From DASUFH01 sp036274645 (GTDB lineage: Bacteria > Acidobacteriota > Terriglobia > 20CM-2-55-15): a stretch of DNA of 27,239 nucleotides. Both the position numbers and the translations under genes were made by a program. The stretch lies in the NCBI GenBank assembly GCA_036274645.1, contig DASUFH010000148.1:1-27239 (forward strand). The letters are read 5' to 3'. Under the pieces are notes generated by a model. The model ran no database searches. It was not told the origin of the DNA and saw only the letters and a list, made by a program, of their open reading frames with translations. Shown here piece by piece: positions 15,585 through 23,076 of this stretch (positions within the stretch are counted from its first letter, which is position 1; each line of letters starts with the position of its first letter).

Positions 15585-16019
15585 TCAGGCGGAGCCGGCG
15601 GCGAGTTTCTTCACCATCGTCAGCCGGGTCCCGCCGCCCGGGCGGCGGGACAGATTCACCTCATCCATGAACGAGCGGATAATGAGAATGCCTCGTCCGC
15701 TCGGCTTCAAAAGATTACGGACATCGGTCGGATCGGCCACTTCGTCGAGACGGAACCCCGCGCCCTGATCTTCAACCACAATCTCGATGGACCGACCGCT
15801 CCGGGAGATCTTCAGGGTTGCTTCCTTGGTGGGATCACACTGATTGCCGTGCCGGATGGCGTTGATCATCGATTCGGTGATCGTCAGCTCCATCCAGTAC
15901 GTCATGTCCTCGCTGAGGTCGTAAGCTTGTGACGCGCGACCGACCAGAGTGCGAACAGCATCCAGTTCTTCGATTCGGCTGGAAATCTTCAGCCGGAAGA
16001 TGGGCCCCTTCGAATGCAT
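15585..16019 (-). CDS. RsbW-like anti-sigma factor / serine kinase (HATPase)
   Basis: 144 residues with a GHKL ATPase core as in RsbW/SpoIIAB-type anti-sigma serine kinases. The visible boxes are the N-box ELTITESMINAIRHGN, the G1 box VVEDQGAGF, and the G2 region PSGRGILIIRSFMDEV. Such proteins bind a sigma factor or phosphorylate an anti-anti-sigma antagonist. Neither partner is encoded nearby, so the target is unknown. The promoter TTGACA-17 nt-TACCTA ends 7 nt before the ATG, suggesting a leaderless message. It is convergent with the pilin operon and divergent from aroA. Confidence 0.87.
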   Translation of the reverse strand: MHSKGPIFRLKISSRIEELDAVRTLVGRASQAYDLSEDMTYWMELTITESMINAIRHGNQCDPTKEATLKISRSGRSIEIVVEDQGAGFRLDEVADPTDVRNLLKPSGRGILIIRSFMDEVNLSRRPGGGTRLTMVKKLAAGSA

Positions 16020-16026
16020 TGATTTC

Positions 16027-16055
16027 TAGGTAACATGAGGTGTTTTCGATGTCAA
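16027..16055 (-). promoter_or_regulatory. Promoter of the RsbW-like gene
   Basis: A perfect TTGACA -35 (16050-16055 on minus), 17-nt spacer, then TACCTA (16027-16032). Seven bases separate the -10 box from the ATG at 16019, and no ribosome site can fit between them. The -35 box and spacing are good; the -10 box is weak. Confidence 0.5.
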
Positions 16056-16110
16056 TCGCGGGATGCGCTCCAGGACTGGAAAGCGGGCAGGAAGGCCCCC
16101 CGGCGCATGC

Positions 16111-16116
16111 TACTCT
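16111..16116 (+). promoter_or_regulatory. -10-like box just before aroA
   Basis: TACTCT lies 6 nt before the GTG start of aroA at 16123, so transcription would begin at the start codon. No convincing -35 box is visible 16-18 nt upstream, so this is a weak call. It again fits a leaderless arrangement. Confidence 0.3.
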
Positions 16117-16122
16117 AACCGG

Positions 16123-17418
16123 GTGCACAGCGTAACCGTCATCCCTGTCAAGAACGTCCAGGGACACATCCGGATCCCGGGCGACAAGTCCATCAGCCAC
16201 CGGCTGGCCATGATCGGAGCCATTGCCGAAGGGCCAACCATCATTCGGGGCTTCGCCGAGAGCGCCGACTGCCAGAGCACGCTCGGCTGCCTCCGGCGCC
16301 TGGGAATTCCCATCAATCGTTCGGGGTCCGATGGCTCGACCGTTCAGATCGATGGCAAGGGACTCGATGGCCTCACCCCCCCTCGAGAGGCCCTGGACGC
16401 CGGAAACTCCGGCAGCACCGTACGCATGCTCTCCGGAATCCTCGCCGGGCGGCCCTTTGCCAGCACGTTTATCGGGGATCATTCCCTTTCGCGACGGCCC
16501 ATGAAGCGCATCATCGAGCCGCTGGAGCGCTTCGGCTGCTCCTTCCGTGCCCGCGAGGGCAACTATCTGCCCCTGATGGTCAGCGGAGGGTCGTTGAAAG
16601 CCATTGACTACACGCTTCCCATCGCCAGCGCGCAGGTGAAATCGGCCATCCTGCTGGCCGGACTTCAGGCGCAGGGAACAACCCGCGTTACGGAGCCGGC
16701 GCCGAGCCGCAACCACACGGAACTCGCGCTGGCCGCGTTCGGCGCGACCCTGCGGCGGGACGGACCGGCCATCGAGATCGAAGGGGGACAACGCCTGCGC
16801 GGGGGCGAGTTTGATACTCCGGGAGACCTGTCTTCCGCGGCATTCCCCATTGCCGCTGCAGCCGGAGTCCCCGGCTCGCATCTGGAACTCCCCGGTGTCG
16901 GCGTGAACGTCACGCGTTCGGGCTTCCTGACGCTCATTGAACAGATGGGCGCCCGGGTACGGATGGAAAACGTCCGCAGAAGCGGTGAGGAGCCTGTGGC
17001 CGATCTGATCATCGAGGGAACGGAACTGGACGGCGCCGAAGTCGCGGGAGCCATGGTACCGAACGTCATTGACGAGATCCCCGTGCTGGCGGCTCTGGCT
17101 CTCCGCACCCGACGGGGCATTCGCTTCCGGGACGCCGCCGAACTCCGCGCCAAGGAAAGCGACCGCATCCGCTCCGTGGTCACCAATCTGACCGCGCTGG
17201 GCCTTTCAGCGGAGGAATTCCCGGACGGATTCTACGTGCCCGGCGGGCAGACGCCGCGCGCTGGCGCGGTCGATTCGTTTGGCGACCACCGGATCGCCAT
17301 GGCGTTCGCGGTGGCGGGACTGTTCGCTGAAGGGCCGGTCACCATCCAGAACGCCGACTGTGTCGGAATCTCTTTCCCCGGATTCTTCGGAACGCTCGAA
17401 GACATCGTGGTTCGATAA
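16123..17418 (+). CDS. aroA: 3-phosphoshikimate 1-carboxyvinyltransferase (EPSP synthase)
   Basis: 431 residues from the GTG at 16123. The in-frame ATG-like start at 16063 would add 20 residues that match no family sequence. The enzyme joins shikimate-3-phosphate and phosphoenolpyruvate in the sixth step of the shikimate pathway. The visible signatures are IRIPGDKSISHRLAMIGAIAEG at the N-terminus, LDAGNSGSTVRMLSGILAG, SLSRRPMKRIIEPLERFG, ELRAKESDRIRSVVTNL and FGDHRIAMAFAVAGL near the end. All catalytic landmarks of the family are present and the length is normal. It stands alone and converges with the CNNM gene. Codon use is the same as in its neighbours. Confidence 0.95.
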   Translation: MHSVTVIPVKNVQGHIRIPGDKSISHRLAMIGAIAEGPTIIRGFAESADCQSTLGCLRRLGIPINRSGSDGSTVQIDGKGLDGLTPPREALDAGNSGSTVRMLSGILAGRPFASTFIGDHSLSRRPMKRIIEPLERFGCSFRAREGNYLPLMVSGGSLKAIDYTLPIASAQVKSAILLAGLQAQGTTRVTEPAPSRNHTELALAAFGATLRRDGPAIEIEGGQRLRGGEFDTPGDLSSAAFPIAAAAGVPGSHLELPGVGVNVTRSGFLTLIEQMGARVRMENVRRSGEEPVADLIIEGTELDGAEVAGAMVPNVIDEIPVLAALALRTRRGIRFRDAAELRAKESDRIRSVVTNLTALGLSAEEFPDGFYVPGGQTPRAGAVDSFGDHRIAMAFAVAGLFAEGPVTIQNADCVGISFPGFFGTLEDIVVR

Positions 17419-17467
17419 GAGTCGCCTGATTGTCTGCCCTCACCTGTCGCTCGCTGCGCTCGCTCCT

Positions 17468-17494
17468 CCCTCTCCCGGCGAAGCGGGGAGAGGG
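17468..17494. terminator. Hairpin between convergent aroA and CNNM genes
   Basis: CCCTCTCCC (17468-17476), 9-nt loop, GGGAGAGGG (17486-17494), a perfect 9-bp stem in the middle of the 118-bp space between two converging stops. There is no T-run. It could end both transcripts or be a common intergenic repeat. Confidence 0.45.
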
Positions 17495-17536
17495 CTTGCA
17501 CGCCGGAGACGTGCCAGGAAAAGCGCCAGGTGACGC

Positions 17537-18820
17537 TCAGGCGTGCTGTCGGGATTCGCGGCCCGAACGGGGAGAGCTTCCCGGCTTCAGCAGACGGACG
17601 CGATGGATTCTCCGGCCCACCATGTGCTCGACCCGGAAAACCCGGTCCTGAAACCCGATCTCGTCACCTTCGTGAGGAAGCCGTCCCGACTGCGCCATCA
17701 GAAACCCGGCCAGAGTCACATACTGGTTGGTTTCCGGAAGGCTGAGGGACAGGCGCTCGTTCAGTTCCCGCACGGGGACGCTGCCGTCGATCATCGCGCT
17801 GCCGTCGTAATGGGGAATGACCGAGTCCACTTCGACGTCGTGTTCGTCCTGGATTTCACCGACGATCTGCTCGATCAGGTCTTCCAGCGTCACAATGCCT
17901 TCCACTCCGCCGTGTTCATCGACAACCACGCCCAGGTGCGTCTGCGCGTTCTGCAACATCTCGACGGAGTTATCGAGCGGCACGGTGTCGGGAATGAAAA
18001 CCGGCTTCCGGAGCGACTGGGTCAGCCGGAACGTTTTCGGATAGCGTAAGAACGGCATCAGGTCCTTCGCATGGAGGATGCCGATGACGTTGTCCAGAAC
18101 GTTCTGGTACACCGGAAACCGGGAGTACCGGGTGTTCTCGACCACCATCAGGATTTCCTCAAAGCTGGCCGATGCCTCCAGAGCGGTCACTTCCAGACGG
18201 GGCACCATGACGTCTTTGACCTGGCGTTCGGAGAACTCCAGAACGCGCTCCACAATTTTGATCCGTTCGTGGGAAACGCCGCTGACCAACGCGCGCAATT
18301 CATCGGTTGTCACCCCGGCGGTCAACGCCGCAGGGGCCGTCTTCGACGCGCGGAAGAAGAATCCCGAAATGCTCAGTCCGAGCCGCGTAATCGGATAGGT
18401 CAAACGGATACAGAATTCCACCGGCGCAACCACCCGCAGGGCCACCCGCTCGGGATAACGTGCGGCAAAAGCCTTCGGCCCCAGTTCGCAAAACAGCAGG
18501 AGAAAGGCGGTCAACGCCACCGCTTCGATCGCCAGGGCGATATCGAGCCGCCGGGGACTGTCGACGATCCGGCTGACCAGCGCTGCCCCCAGCGTCGCCG
18601 CCCCCACATTCCCGAAGTTGTTCCACAACAGAATGGTCGCCAGCAACGTGTCCGGCGCGTCGAGCCACGAAGCAAGCTTCGCCGCGTGGCGATTACCTTG
18701 CAGCGCCAGATGACGGATTTTGTATCGATTGCTGGAGAGGATGGCGGTTTCGGACAGGGAGAAAAAGGCGGACAACCCAAAAAACAACAGCAGCGGAGGA
18801 ATGAGGACGAGACTGGACAT
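17537..18820 (-). CDS. CNNM/CorC (HlyC) family membrane transporter
   Basis: 427 residues in the order of the hemolysin-C/CorC family. The N-terminal DUF21/CNNM membrane domain covers about residues 1-180 (SSLVLIPPLLLFFGLSAFFSLSETAILS, LLATILLWNNFGNVGAATLGAAL, LTAFLLLFCELGPKAFAARYPE). A CBS pair spans about 200-330 (VKDVMVPRLEVTALEASASFEEI, RFPVYQNVLDNVIGILHAKDL, TLEDLIEQIVGEIQDE). The C-terminal CorC_HlyC domain is about 345-415 (MIDGSVPVRELNERL). Relatives export magnesium or affect cation balance; the ion here is not known. It is 15 bp after carD on the same strand, so both are probably in one transcript. Confidence 0.9.
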   Translation of the reverse strand: MSSLVLIPPLLLFFGLSAFFSLSETAILSSNRYKIRHLALQGNRHAAKLASWLDAPDTLLATILLWNNFGNVGAATLGAALVSRIVDSPRRLDIALAIEAVALTAFLLLFCELGPKAFAARYPERVALRVVAPVEFCIRLTYPITRLGLSISGFFFRASKTAPAALTAGVTTDELRALVSGVSHERIKIVERVLEFSERQVKDVMVPRLEVTALEASASFEEILMVVENTRYSRFPVYQNVLDNVIGILHAKDLMPFLRYPKTFRLTQSLRKPVFIPDTVPLDNSVEMLQNAQTHLGVVVDEHGGVEGIVTLEDLIEQIVGEIQDEHDVEVDSVIPHYDGSAMIDGSVPVRELNERLSLSLPETNQYVTLAGFLMAQSGRLPHEGDEIGFQDRVFRVEHMVGRRIHRVRLLKPGSSPRSGRESRQHA

Positions 18821-18835
18821 TGGAAAGACGCGGAA

Positions 18836-19345
18836 TCAGGCCACGGGCGCTTTCGCGCAGGCCTTCATAACCGCTTTGTCGATCCGGGTTTCGACTTCCA
18901 CTTCGCCGGTATTCATTACCGTGGAAAGCTCTGAAATCAACAGAAACCGCGCCCGGTCCAGCATCCGCTTCTCCCGAAACGAGAGTGGCTTGACCAGGCT
19001 GATGTGGACGAGGTTTTTGAAGACTTCAGCGACGTGAAATATCGATCCGGATCGCATCCGCTCGGAGTTTTCCTTGAAACGGTCCTTCCAGTCGCGCTGG
19101 CTGAAGAACTTGTTGCTGCCGAGATAGGTCAGGAGCTGATCGACGTCTTTGCGTTCGATGATTCTCCGTAAACCGACGTCACCAGCGTTGGCCGTTGGCA
19201 CCATCACGAGGATGTCGTTGGAGCAGATCCTCAGAAGATAAAATCGTTCAAACTTGCCTTGAACTAATCGATTCGAGATCTTCTCGATGATCCCAACCCC
19301 GTGGTTGGGGTAAACGACCTTTTCACCAATTTCAAACTGTTCCAT
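18836..19345 (-). CDS. carD: CarD-family transcription regulator
   Basis: 169 residues. The N-terminal RNA-polymerase-interacting (Tudor-like) domain reads FEIGEKVVYPNHGVGIIEKISN, followed by FYLLRICSNDILVMVPTANAGDVGLRRII. The C-terminal helical domain includes DWKDRFKENSERMRSGSIFHVAEVFKNLVHI and SFREKRMLDRARFLLISELSTVM. CarD binds the RNA polymerase beta subunit and stabilises open complexes at many promoters. The ATG at 19345 is preceded by GGTGGG. A strong promoter (TTGACG-17 nt-TAAAAT) lies just upstream. It shares a transcript with the CNNM transporter. Confidence 0.93.
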   Translation of the reverse strand: MEQFEIGEKVVYPNHGVGIIEKISNRLVQGKFERFYLLRICSNDILVMVPTANAGDVGLRRIIERKDVDQLLTYLGSNKFFSQRDWKDRFKENSERMRSGSIFHVAEVFKNLVHISLVKPLSFREKRMLDRARFLLISELSTVMNTGEVEVETRIDKAVMKACAKAPVA

Positions 19346-19365
19346 ATCCCACCGAGGGTTTAAGC

Positions 19366-19394
19366 ATTTTACGTGGCCTTAAACCGAGCGTCAA
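19366..19394 (-). promoter_or_regulatory. Sigma70-type promoter of carD
   Basis: On the minus strand TTGACG (19389-19394, 5 of 6 matches), exactly 17 nt, then TAAAAT (19366-19371, 5 of 6 matches). The predicted start is about 14 nt before the ATG, leaving room for the weak ribosome site. This is the best consensus promoter in the window. Confidence 0.7.
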
Positions 19395-19446
19395 GCCGGG
19401 TTATCGGAACATTGGCGCCACGCCGGGTTCCGGAGCCGGTCGCGGG

Positions 19447-19452
19447 TATAAT
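19447..19452 (+). promoter_or_regulatory. -10 box before the PQQ-type propeller gene
   Basis: A perfect TATAAT lies about 70 nt before the chosen start at 19523. No good -35 box is seen at 16-18 nt. An in-frame ATG begins inside this box (19451), but it would precede the signal peptide by 24 residues and is unlikely to be used. Confidence 0.4.
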
Positions 19453-19522
19453 GGCGCCCGCAACCAAGCAATGGATGATGGGCCTTCAGGTCTCGGGAAA
19501 AAGTGAAGGGACAGACACCAAA

Positions 19523-20917
19523 ATGATGAAAAGAAAGCTGCGATGGACCGCCCTGCCCTGTTTACTGGTCGCGTTTCTGGCCTTCGTGGCGCGCGCCGCG
19601 CAATCGCCGGAGACGGCCGCGGCGCCCCGCCTGGCGGCCGAACCGTGGCCGTCATTCCGAGGGACGGCAGCAGCGGGAACCGCCGATGGTCAGGGCGCCG
19701 TTGCGGAATGGGATGTCCCGTCCGGACGAAACATCCGCTGGACGGTTCCCCTTGCGGGGTTCGCGAACTCCAGTCCGATCATCTGGGGCAATCGGGTCAT
19801 CCTCACGTCGGCGGTATCGGGCGCCGGCGACGCGACATTCAGCGCCAATACGATCAGCAATGTGCGGTCGGCCAACGACATGTCCGAACAGACGCTGCAA
19901 CTGATGGGGCTCGATACGGCCACCGGCAACGTCGTCTGGGAGCGGGACGTCTACAAAGGCGCTCCACGGACCAAACGGCATCCAAAGTCGAGCCACGCCG
20001 CCGGAACACCGGCAACCGACGGCCGGCATATCGTCGCGATGTACGGAACCTCGGGCATTCTGGCCGGCTACGACATGTCCGGCAACCCGCTCTGGAAGAA
20101 TGATCTCGGCGTCATCGACAGCGGATACGTCCCCGATCCAACGGCCCAGTGGGGGCACAGCAGTTCGCCCATCATCTATCAGAACACCGTCATCGCGCAG
20201 GTCGACCAGCAGAAGAATTCCTTCATCGCCGCCTACGATCTCGACACGGGCAAAGAGGTCTGGAAGACCGCGCGCGACGGAGAGGTTTCCACATGGGGAA
20301 CGCCCACTGTTTTCAGGGGCAAAACCGGCGACGAACTGATCACCAACGGAACCACCATCCGGAGTTACGATCCCAAAACCGGCCGGCTCCGCTGGAGCCT
20401 CGGGCCCAACTCGCAGATCACGATTCCGACGCCGATTGCCGGCCCGGACATCATTTACGTGATGGGTGGCTATACGCCGGTTCGCCCGATCTACGCGGTG
20501 CGGCCGGGCTTTACAGGCGACATCTCCCTGAAGGCGGGCGCGACCTCCAGCGACGCCATCGCCTGGAGCAACGACCGGGACGGCGTGTACATCCCGACCC
20601 CGATTCTCTATCGCGGACTGCTGTACGCCGTGAATAACACCGGAATTCTCACGGCTTATGACGCGCTGACCGGAGAACGCGCCTTCCGTTCCCGGGTCGG
20701 GACCGGAAGCGCCGTCTCCGCCTCTCCGATTGCGGCGGACGGACGGCTCTACTTCGCCAACGAGGACGGAGAAGTGTTCGTCATTCGCGCCGGAAGGACC
20801 TATGAAGAGATCACGCGGAATGCCATGCCGGATCCCATTACGGCAACCCCCGCGATTTCCGACGGGCTTCTGGTGATTCGCACGATCCGCTCGGTATACG
20901 GCATCGGCTCTAAGTAG
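19523..20917 (+). CDS. Secreted PQQ-binding-like beta-propeller repeat protein
   Basis: 464 residues from the ATG at 19523 (a second ATG follows directly). Earlier in-frame starts would put about 50 extra residues before the Sec signal MMKRKLRWTALPCLLVAFLAF. The mature protein consists of PQQ/WD-like propeller repeats: FANSSPIIWGNRVILTS, LMGLDTATGNVVWERDV, AYDLDTGKEVWKTA, SYDPKTGRLRWSLG, and AYDALTGERAFRSRVG. No dehydrogenase-specific cysteine pair or heme site is visible, so it may be a scaffold or outer-surface protein rather than a quinoprotein enzyme. Similar proteins are very common in Acidobacteriota. The weak AAGGG at about 19506-19510 is 12 nt away from the start. It stands alone. Confidence 0.85.
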   Translation: MMKRKLRWTALPCLLVAFLAFVARAAQSPETAAAPRLAAEPWPSFRGTAAAGTADGQGAVAEWDVPSGRNIRWTVPLAGFANSSPIIWGNRVILTSAVSGAGDATFSANTISNVRSANDMSEQTLQLMGLDTATGNVVWERDVYKGAPRTKRHPKSSHAAGTPATDGRHIVAMYGTSGILAGYDMSGNPLWKNDLGVIDSGYVPDPTAQWGHSSSPIIYQNTVIAQVDQQKNSFIAAYDLDTGKEVWKTARDGEVSTWGTPTVFRGKTGDELITNGTTIRSYDPKTGRLRWSLGPNSQITIPTPIAGPDIIYVMGGYTPVRPIYAVRPGFTGDISLKAGATSSDAIAWSNDRDGVYIPTPILYRGLLYAVNNTGILTAYDALTGERAFRSRVGTGSAVSASPIAADGRLYFANEDGEVFVIRAGRTYEEITRNAMPDPITATPAISDGLLVIRTIRSVYGIGSK

Positions 20918-21299
20918 ACAAATCCGTTTGACTTGCGCGTGACTTCCGGAGGGGGTCCGGCGCCCGGATCAACCGCCGGAACTAAAGTTCTAACCGTCCC
21001 GGCGCCCTCGATCTATTGTTGCTGGTGTGGCGCCGCGCGAAAGTGCCCATTGTCGCGAAGAGATCGTTGCTAAGCGATCGTTGCAAAGCGATTGTTGCAA
21101 AGCGCAAGATGCGCGGCTGATCCGAAGGTCGTTGTTGGAGGATCGGCATGAGGCAGGGAAGCCTGAATGGATACATACTCGCCAGTCAGCATGAATTGCA
21201 GCGTTCCGCTGCGAGCCCTTCCCAACCTCAAGCCGTCACGCTAAACCATTAACTTCCGCCCGACAGAATCGGGCGCAACAGAACGCAGGAAGCGAAACA
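20918..21299. other. 382-bp gene-free region before the orphan regulator
   Basis: No gene is supported here; the only short open frame (minus strand, 20982-21176) is unlike any family and crosses the repeats. Three tandem 14-bp units lie at 21062-21103 (separate entry). The motif TTGTTGC or CGTTGC also occurs near 21016. A ribosome site AGGAAG at 21287-21292 serves the next gene. I see no clear promoter. Confidence 0.5.
21062..21103. repeat. Three tandem 14-bp repeats upstream of the orphan regulator
   Basis: GATCGTTGCTAAGC (21062-21075), GATCGTTGCAAAGC (21076-21089), GATTGTTGCAAAGC (21090-21103), with one or two differences between units and a partial GCAAG after the last. They lie about 200 bp before the NarL-type gene. 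They could be binding sites, possibly for that protein, or simple slippage repeats. Confidence 0.8.
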
Positions 21300-22049
21300 A
21301 TGAATTCGAATTCGAACTCGACCATATCCGTTCTCATCGCCACCGATGTGACTCTTCACTCCGACGGCGTCGCCGCCGTGCTCGCCGACGTGAAGGGCGT
21401 GAGTGTGGTGGCCAAGGGCAACTCCCGCAGCGAAGCCCTGGACCTTGCCCGGCAGAATCATCCGGACGTGGCGGTGCTCGATCTCGATCTGGAGTGGCCG
21501 GATCTGTGTCAGCTCGTCCGCGACCTTCACGCTGGAGGAACCGCGCCACTGCTGATGAGCGATACGATCGACGGCCCGAGAGTCCTTGAACTGCTCCAGT
21601 GCGGCGCCAGTGGAATCATTTCCAAGGACACGAACGCCGACCTGTTTCGCCGGTGCGTACACGCGGTAGGATCCGGCGAAATCTGGGTCCGCCGGCAGGC
21701 AATCAACTATCTGGTCCACCAGATGCGGAATTCCGCCCCGGAAATGGTCAAGGTTTCCGCCAACGTCAACGGCAGCGTTCCTGCTTCCAAGAGTATTTCG
21801 GCCGAGAGCAACGGCGGCTCCTCGCGCCGGCCGTTCGACCTGACAACCCGGGAACAGGAAATCGTCCGCGCCATCGGCGAAGCCATGACGAATCGCGACA
21901 TCGCCACACAGTTCGGCATCACCGAATGCACGGTCAAGCACCACCTGACCAAGATCTTCGACAAGGTCGGGGTCGACAGCCGTCTTGAACTGGCCGTGTT
22001 CGCCAGCCATCATGGGCTGATCGAACGCAACAATCACGTCAGCAACTGA
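21300..22049 (+). CDS. Orphan NarL/FixJ-family response regulator
   Basis: 249 residues. The receiver domain covers about residues 8-125, with the probable phospho-acceptor aspartate in VAVLDLDLEWPD, a threonine/serine position in LLMSDTIDG, and the conserved lysine in GIISKDT. The acidic pair that is usually DD appears as ATDVTLHSDG, so one acidic residue is missing and phosphorylation may be weakened. A linker with serine and asparagine leads to the LuxR-type HTH (LTTREQEIVRAIGEAMTNRDIATQFGITECTVKHHLTKIFDKVGV). No kinase gene is adjacent; the nearest kinase (24846-26558) already has its own regulator. The ribosome site AGGAAG is 7 nt before the ATG. Confidence 0.88.
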   Translation: MNSNSNSTISVLIATDVTLHSDGVAAVLADVKGVSVVAKGNSRSEALDLARQNHPDVAVLDLDLEWPDLCQLVRDLHAGGTAPLLMSDTIDGPRVLELLQCGASGIISKDTNADLFRRCVHAVGSGEIWVRRQAINYLVHQMRNSAPEMVKVSANVNGSVPASKSISAESNGGSSRRPFDLTTREQEIVRAIGEAMTNRDIATQFGITECTVKHHLTKIFDKVGVDSRLELAVFASHHGLIERNNHVSN

Positions 22050-22080
22050 CCCGGCGGGCTCGAGACCAACCGGGAACCAA

Positions 22081-22109
22081 TTGACGGCCGGCGGCGCGCG
22101 TCGTACCAT
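22081..22109 (+). promoter_or_regulatory. Promoter of the arylmalonate-decarboxylase-like gene
   Basis: TTGACG (22081-22086), exactly 17 nt, TACCAT (22104-22109). The predicted start is near 22116, before the ribosome site AGGAGG at 22121-22126. This supports translation from about 22134, well upstream of the first canonical start codon at 22326. Confidence 0.6.
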
Positions 22110-22133
22110 TCGCGGCATTCAGGAGGAGATACC

Positions 22134-22928
22134 ACGCTCAATTCCCGCCGCGACTTCCTAAAGACCCTGGCGCTGGCCGGTGGAGGCGCCGCCATCAGCC
22201 CCCTTTCGGGCCTGGCGGCCGATCCGACACTCGGACTGATTTTTCCGCCTGAAAACTATCCGATCCCGCCGGACGCGAAAACCCTGTTTCCGAAATCCGT
22301 CAACTTCGTCGGCAATGGAGTCGGATTGCCGGGTGGCATGACGATTGAAGGCTACGAGGAAGCAATCCCGCGCGTTCTGCCGCGGGCGGCCGACCTGGCC
22401 AAACAGGGCGCGAACGTCATTTCGGTCTTCGGGTCTTCGTTAACCTTCTATAAGGGCGCCAAATTCCACGAGGACCTGATGCGGCAGGTCGCCATGGCAA
22501 CAGGAAAACCCGCCACCACGCAAAGCAACGGCTTGCTCGACGGCCTGCGCACCGCAAACGCGAAACGAGTTGCGGTGGCGGCGGCCTACACGGACGTCGT
22601 TACCGAACGCCTGAAGATCTTTCTGCAGGAATATGGCTTCAATGTCACCATCGCAAAAGGCCTCGGCTTCGAGCGCATCCCGAAAGGCGCGGCCACGCAT
22701 GACATTCTCTTCAAGCTGGGCACGGACGCGTACGCCGGCTCCCAGAAAGCAGACGCGCTGGTCGTTTCCTGTGGCGCCCTTCGCACGCTCGATCTCATTG
22801 TGCCGCTGGAAGAGGCGATCAAAGTACCGGTGGTGTCCTCGACCCCGCACGGTTTGTGGCATGGCGTCAAAATGCTCGGCGTCAGCGCCCGCGTCAAAGG
22901 CTACGGCATGGTGATGGAAAAGGGATAA
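22134..22928 (+). CDS. Tat-exported arylmalonate decarboxylase / Asp-Glu racemase superfamily protein with ACG start
   Basis: 264 residues if translation begins at ACG 22134. A strong AGGAGG (22121-22126) lies 7 nt upstream, and a perfect twin-arginine signal (SRRDFLKTLALAGGG) follows immediately. No ATG, GTG or TTG exists in this frame between the preceding stop (22049) and TTG 22326, which would remove the signal and the first catalytic strand. The body matches arylmalonate decarboxylase: LGLIFPPENYPIPPDA, VFGSSLTFYKG (dioxyanion pocket, residues 100-102 are G-S-S), AAYTDVVTERL (Tyr152), VVSCGALRTLD (catalytic Cys213), VVSSTPHGLWHGV. The first catalytic position is glycine, as in the decarboxylase and unlike cysteine-pair racemases. 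The substrate is unknown. Export of this family is unusual. Confidence 0.78.
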   Translation, partial: TLNSRRDFLKTLALAGGGAAISPLSGLAADPTLGLIFPPENYPIPPDAKTLFPKSVNFVGNGVGLPGGMTIEGYEEAIPRVLPRAADLAKQGANVISVFGSSLTFYKGAKFHEDLMRQVAMATGKPATTQSNGLLDGLRTANAKRVAVAAAYTDVVTERLKIFLQEYGFNVTIAKGLGFERIPKGAATHDILFKLGTDAYAGSQKADALVVSCGALRTLDLIVPLEEAIKVPVVSSTPHGLWHGVKMLGVSARVKGYGMVMEKG

Positions 22929-22932
22929 CGGC

Positions 22933-23056
22933 TGTCAAATGTGAAAGGTTGTGCTGTCCAATGTCAAATGTACCTGGCCCGCTGACCCGCTGGCCCATTG
23001 AGTCAGTAGGTCAATGGGTCAGGTACTGGACATTCGATATTGGACATTCGACATTC
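22933..23056. repeat. Long imperfect palindrome
   Basis: The left arm (22956-22974, GTCCAATGTCAAATGTACC) pairs imperfectly with the right arm (23022-23045, GGTACTGGACATTCG onwards). An inner stem is CCCATTGA (22994-23001) with TCAATGGG (23011-23018). Outer parts contain further GTCAAATGT / GACATTCGACATT repeats. It begins 5 nt after the stop at 22928, so it may fold at the 3' end of that transcript. Similar CCAATGTC-type repeats are common intergenic repeats in many genomes. Confidence 0.55.
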
Positions 23057-23076
23057 TCAGGGGATGCCCTGCAGGA

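Noticed and set aside
15835..16881. A 348-residue open frame antisense to aroA
   Set aside because: aroA is unambiguous on the plus strand. The antisense frame has no family match and overlaps the RsbW-like gene.
19500..19523. The GGGACAGACACC-like stretch before the propeller gene as a mobile repeat
   Set aside because: It resembles repeats seen in other genomes, but only a single copy is in this window, so it cannot be supported here.
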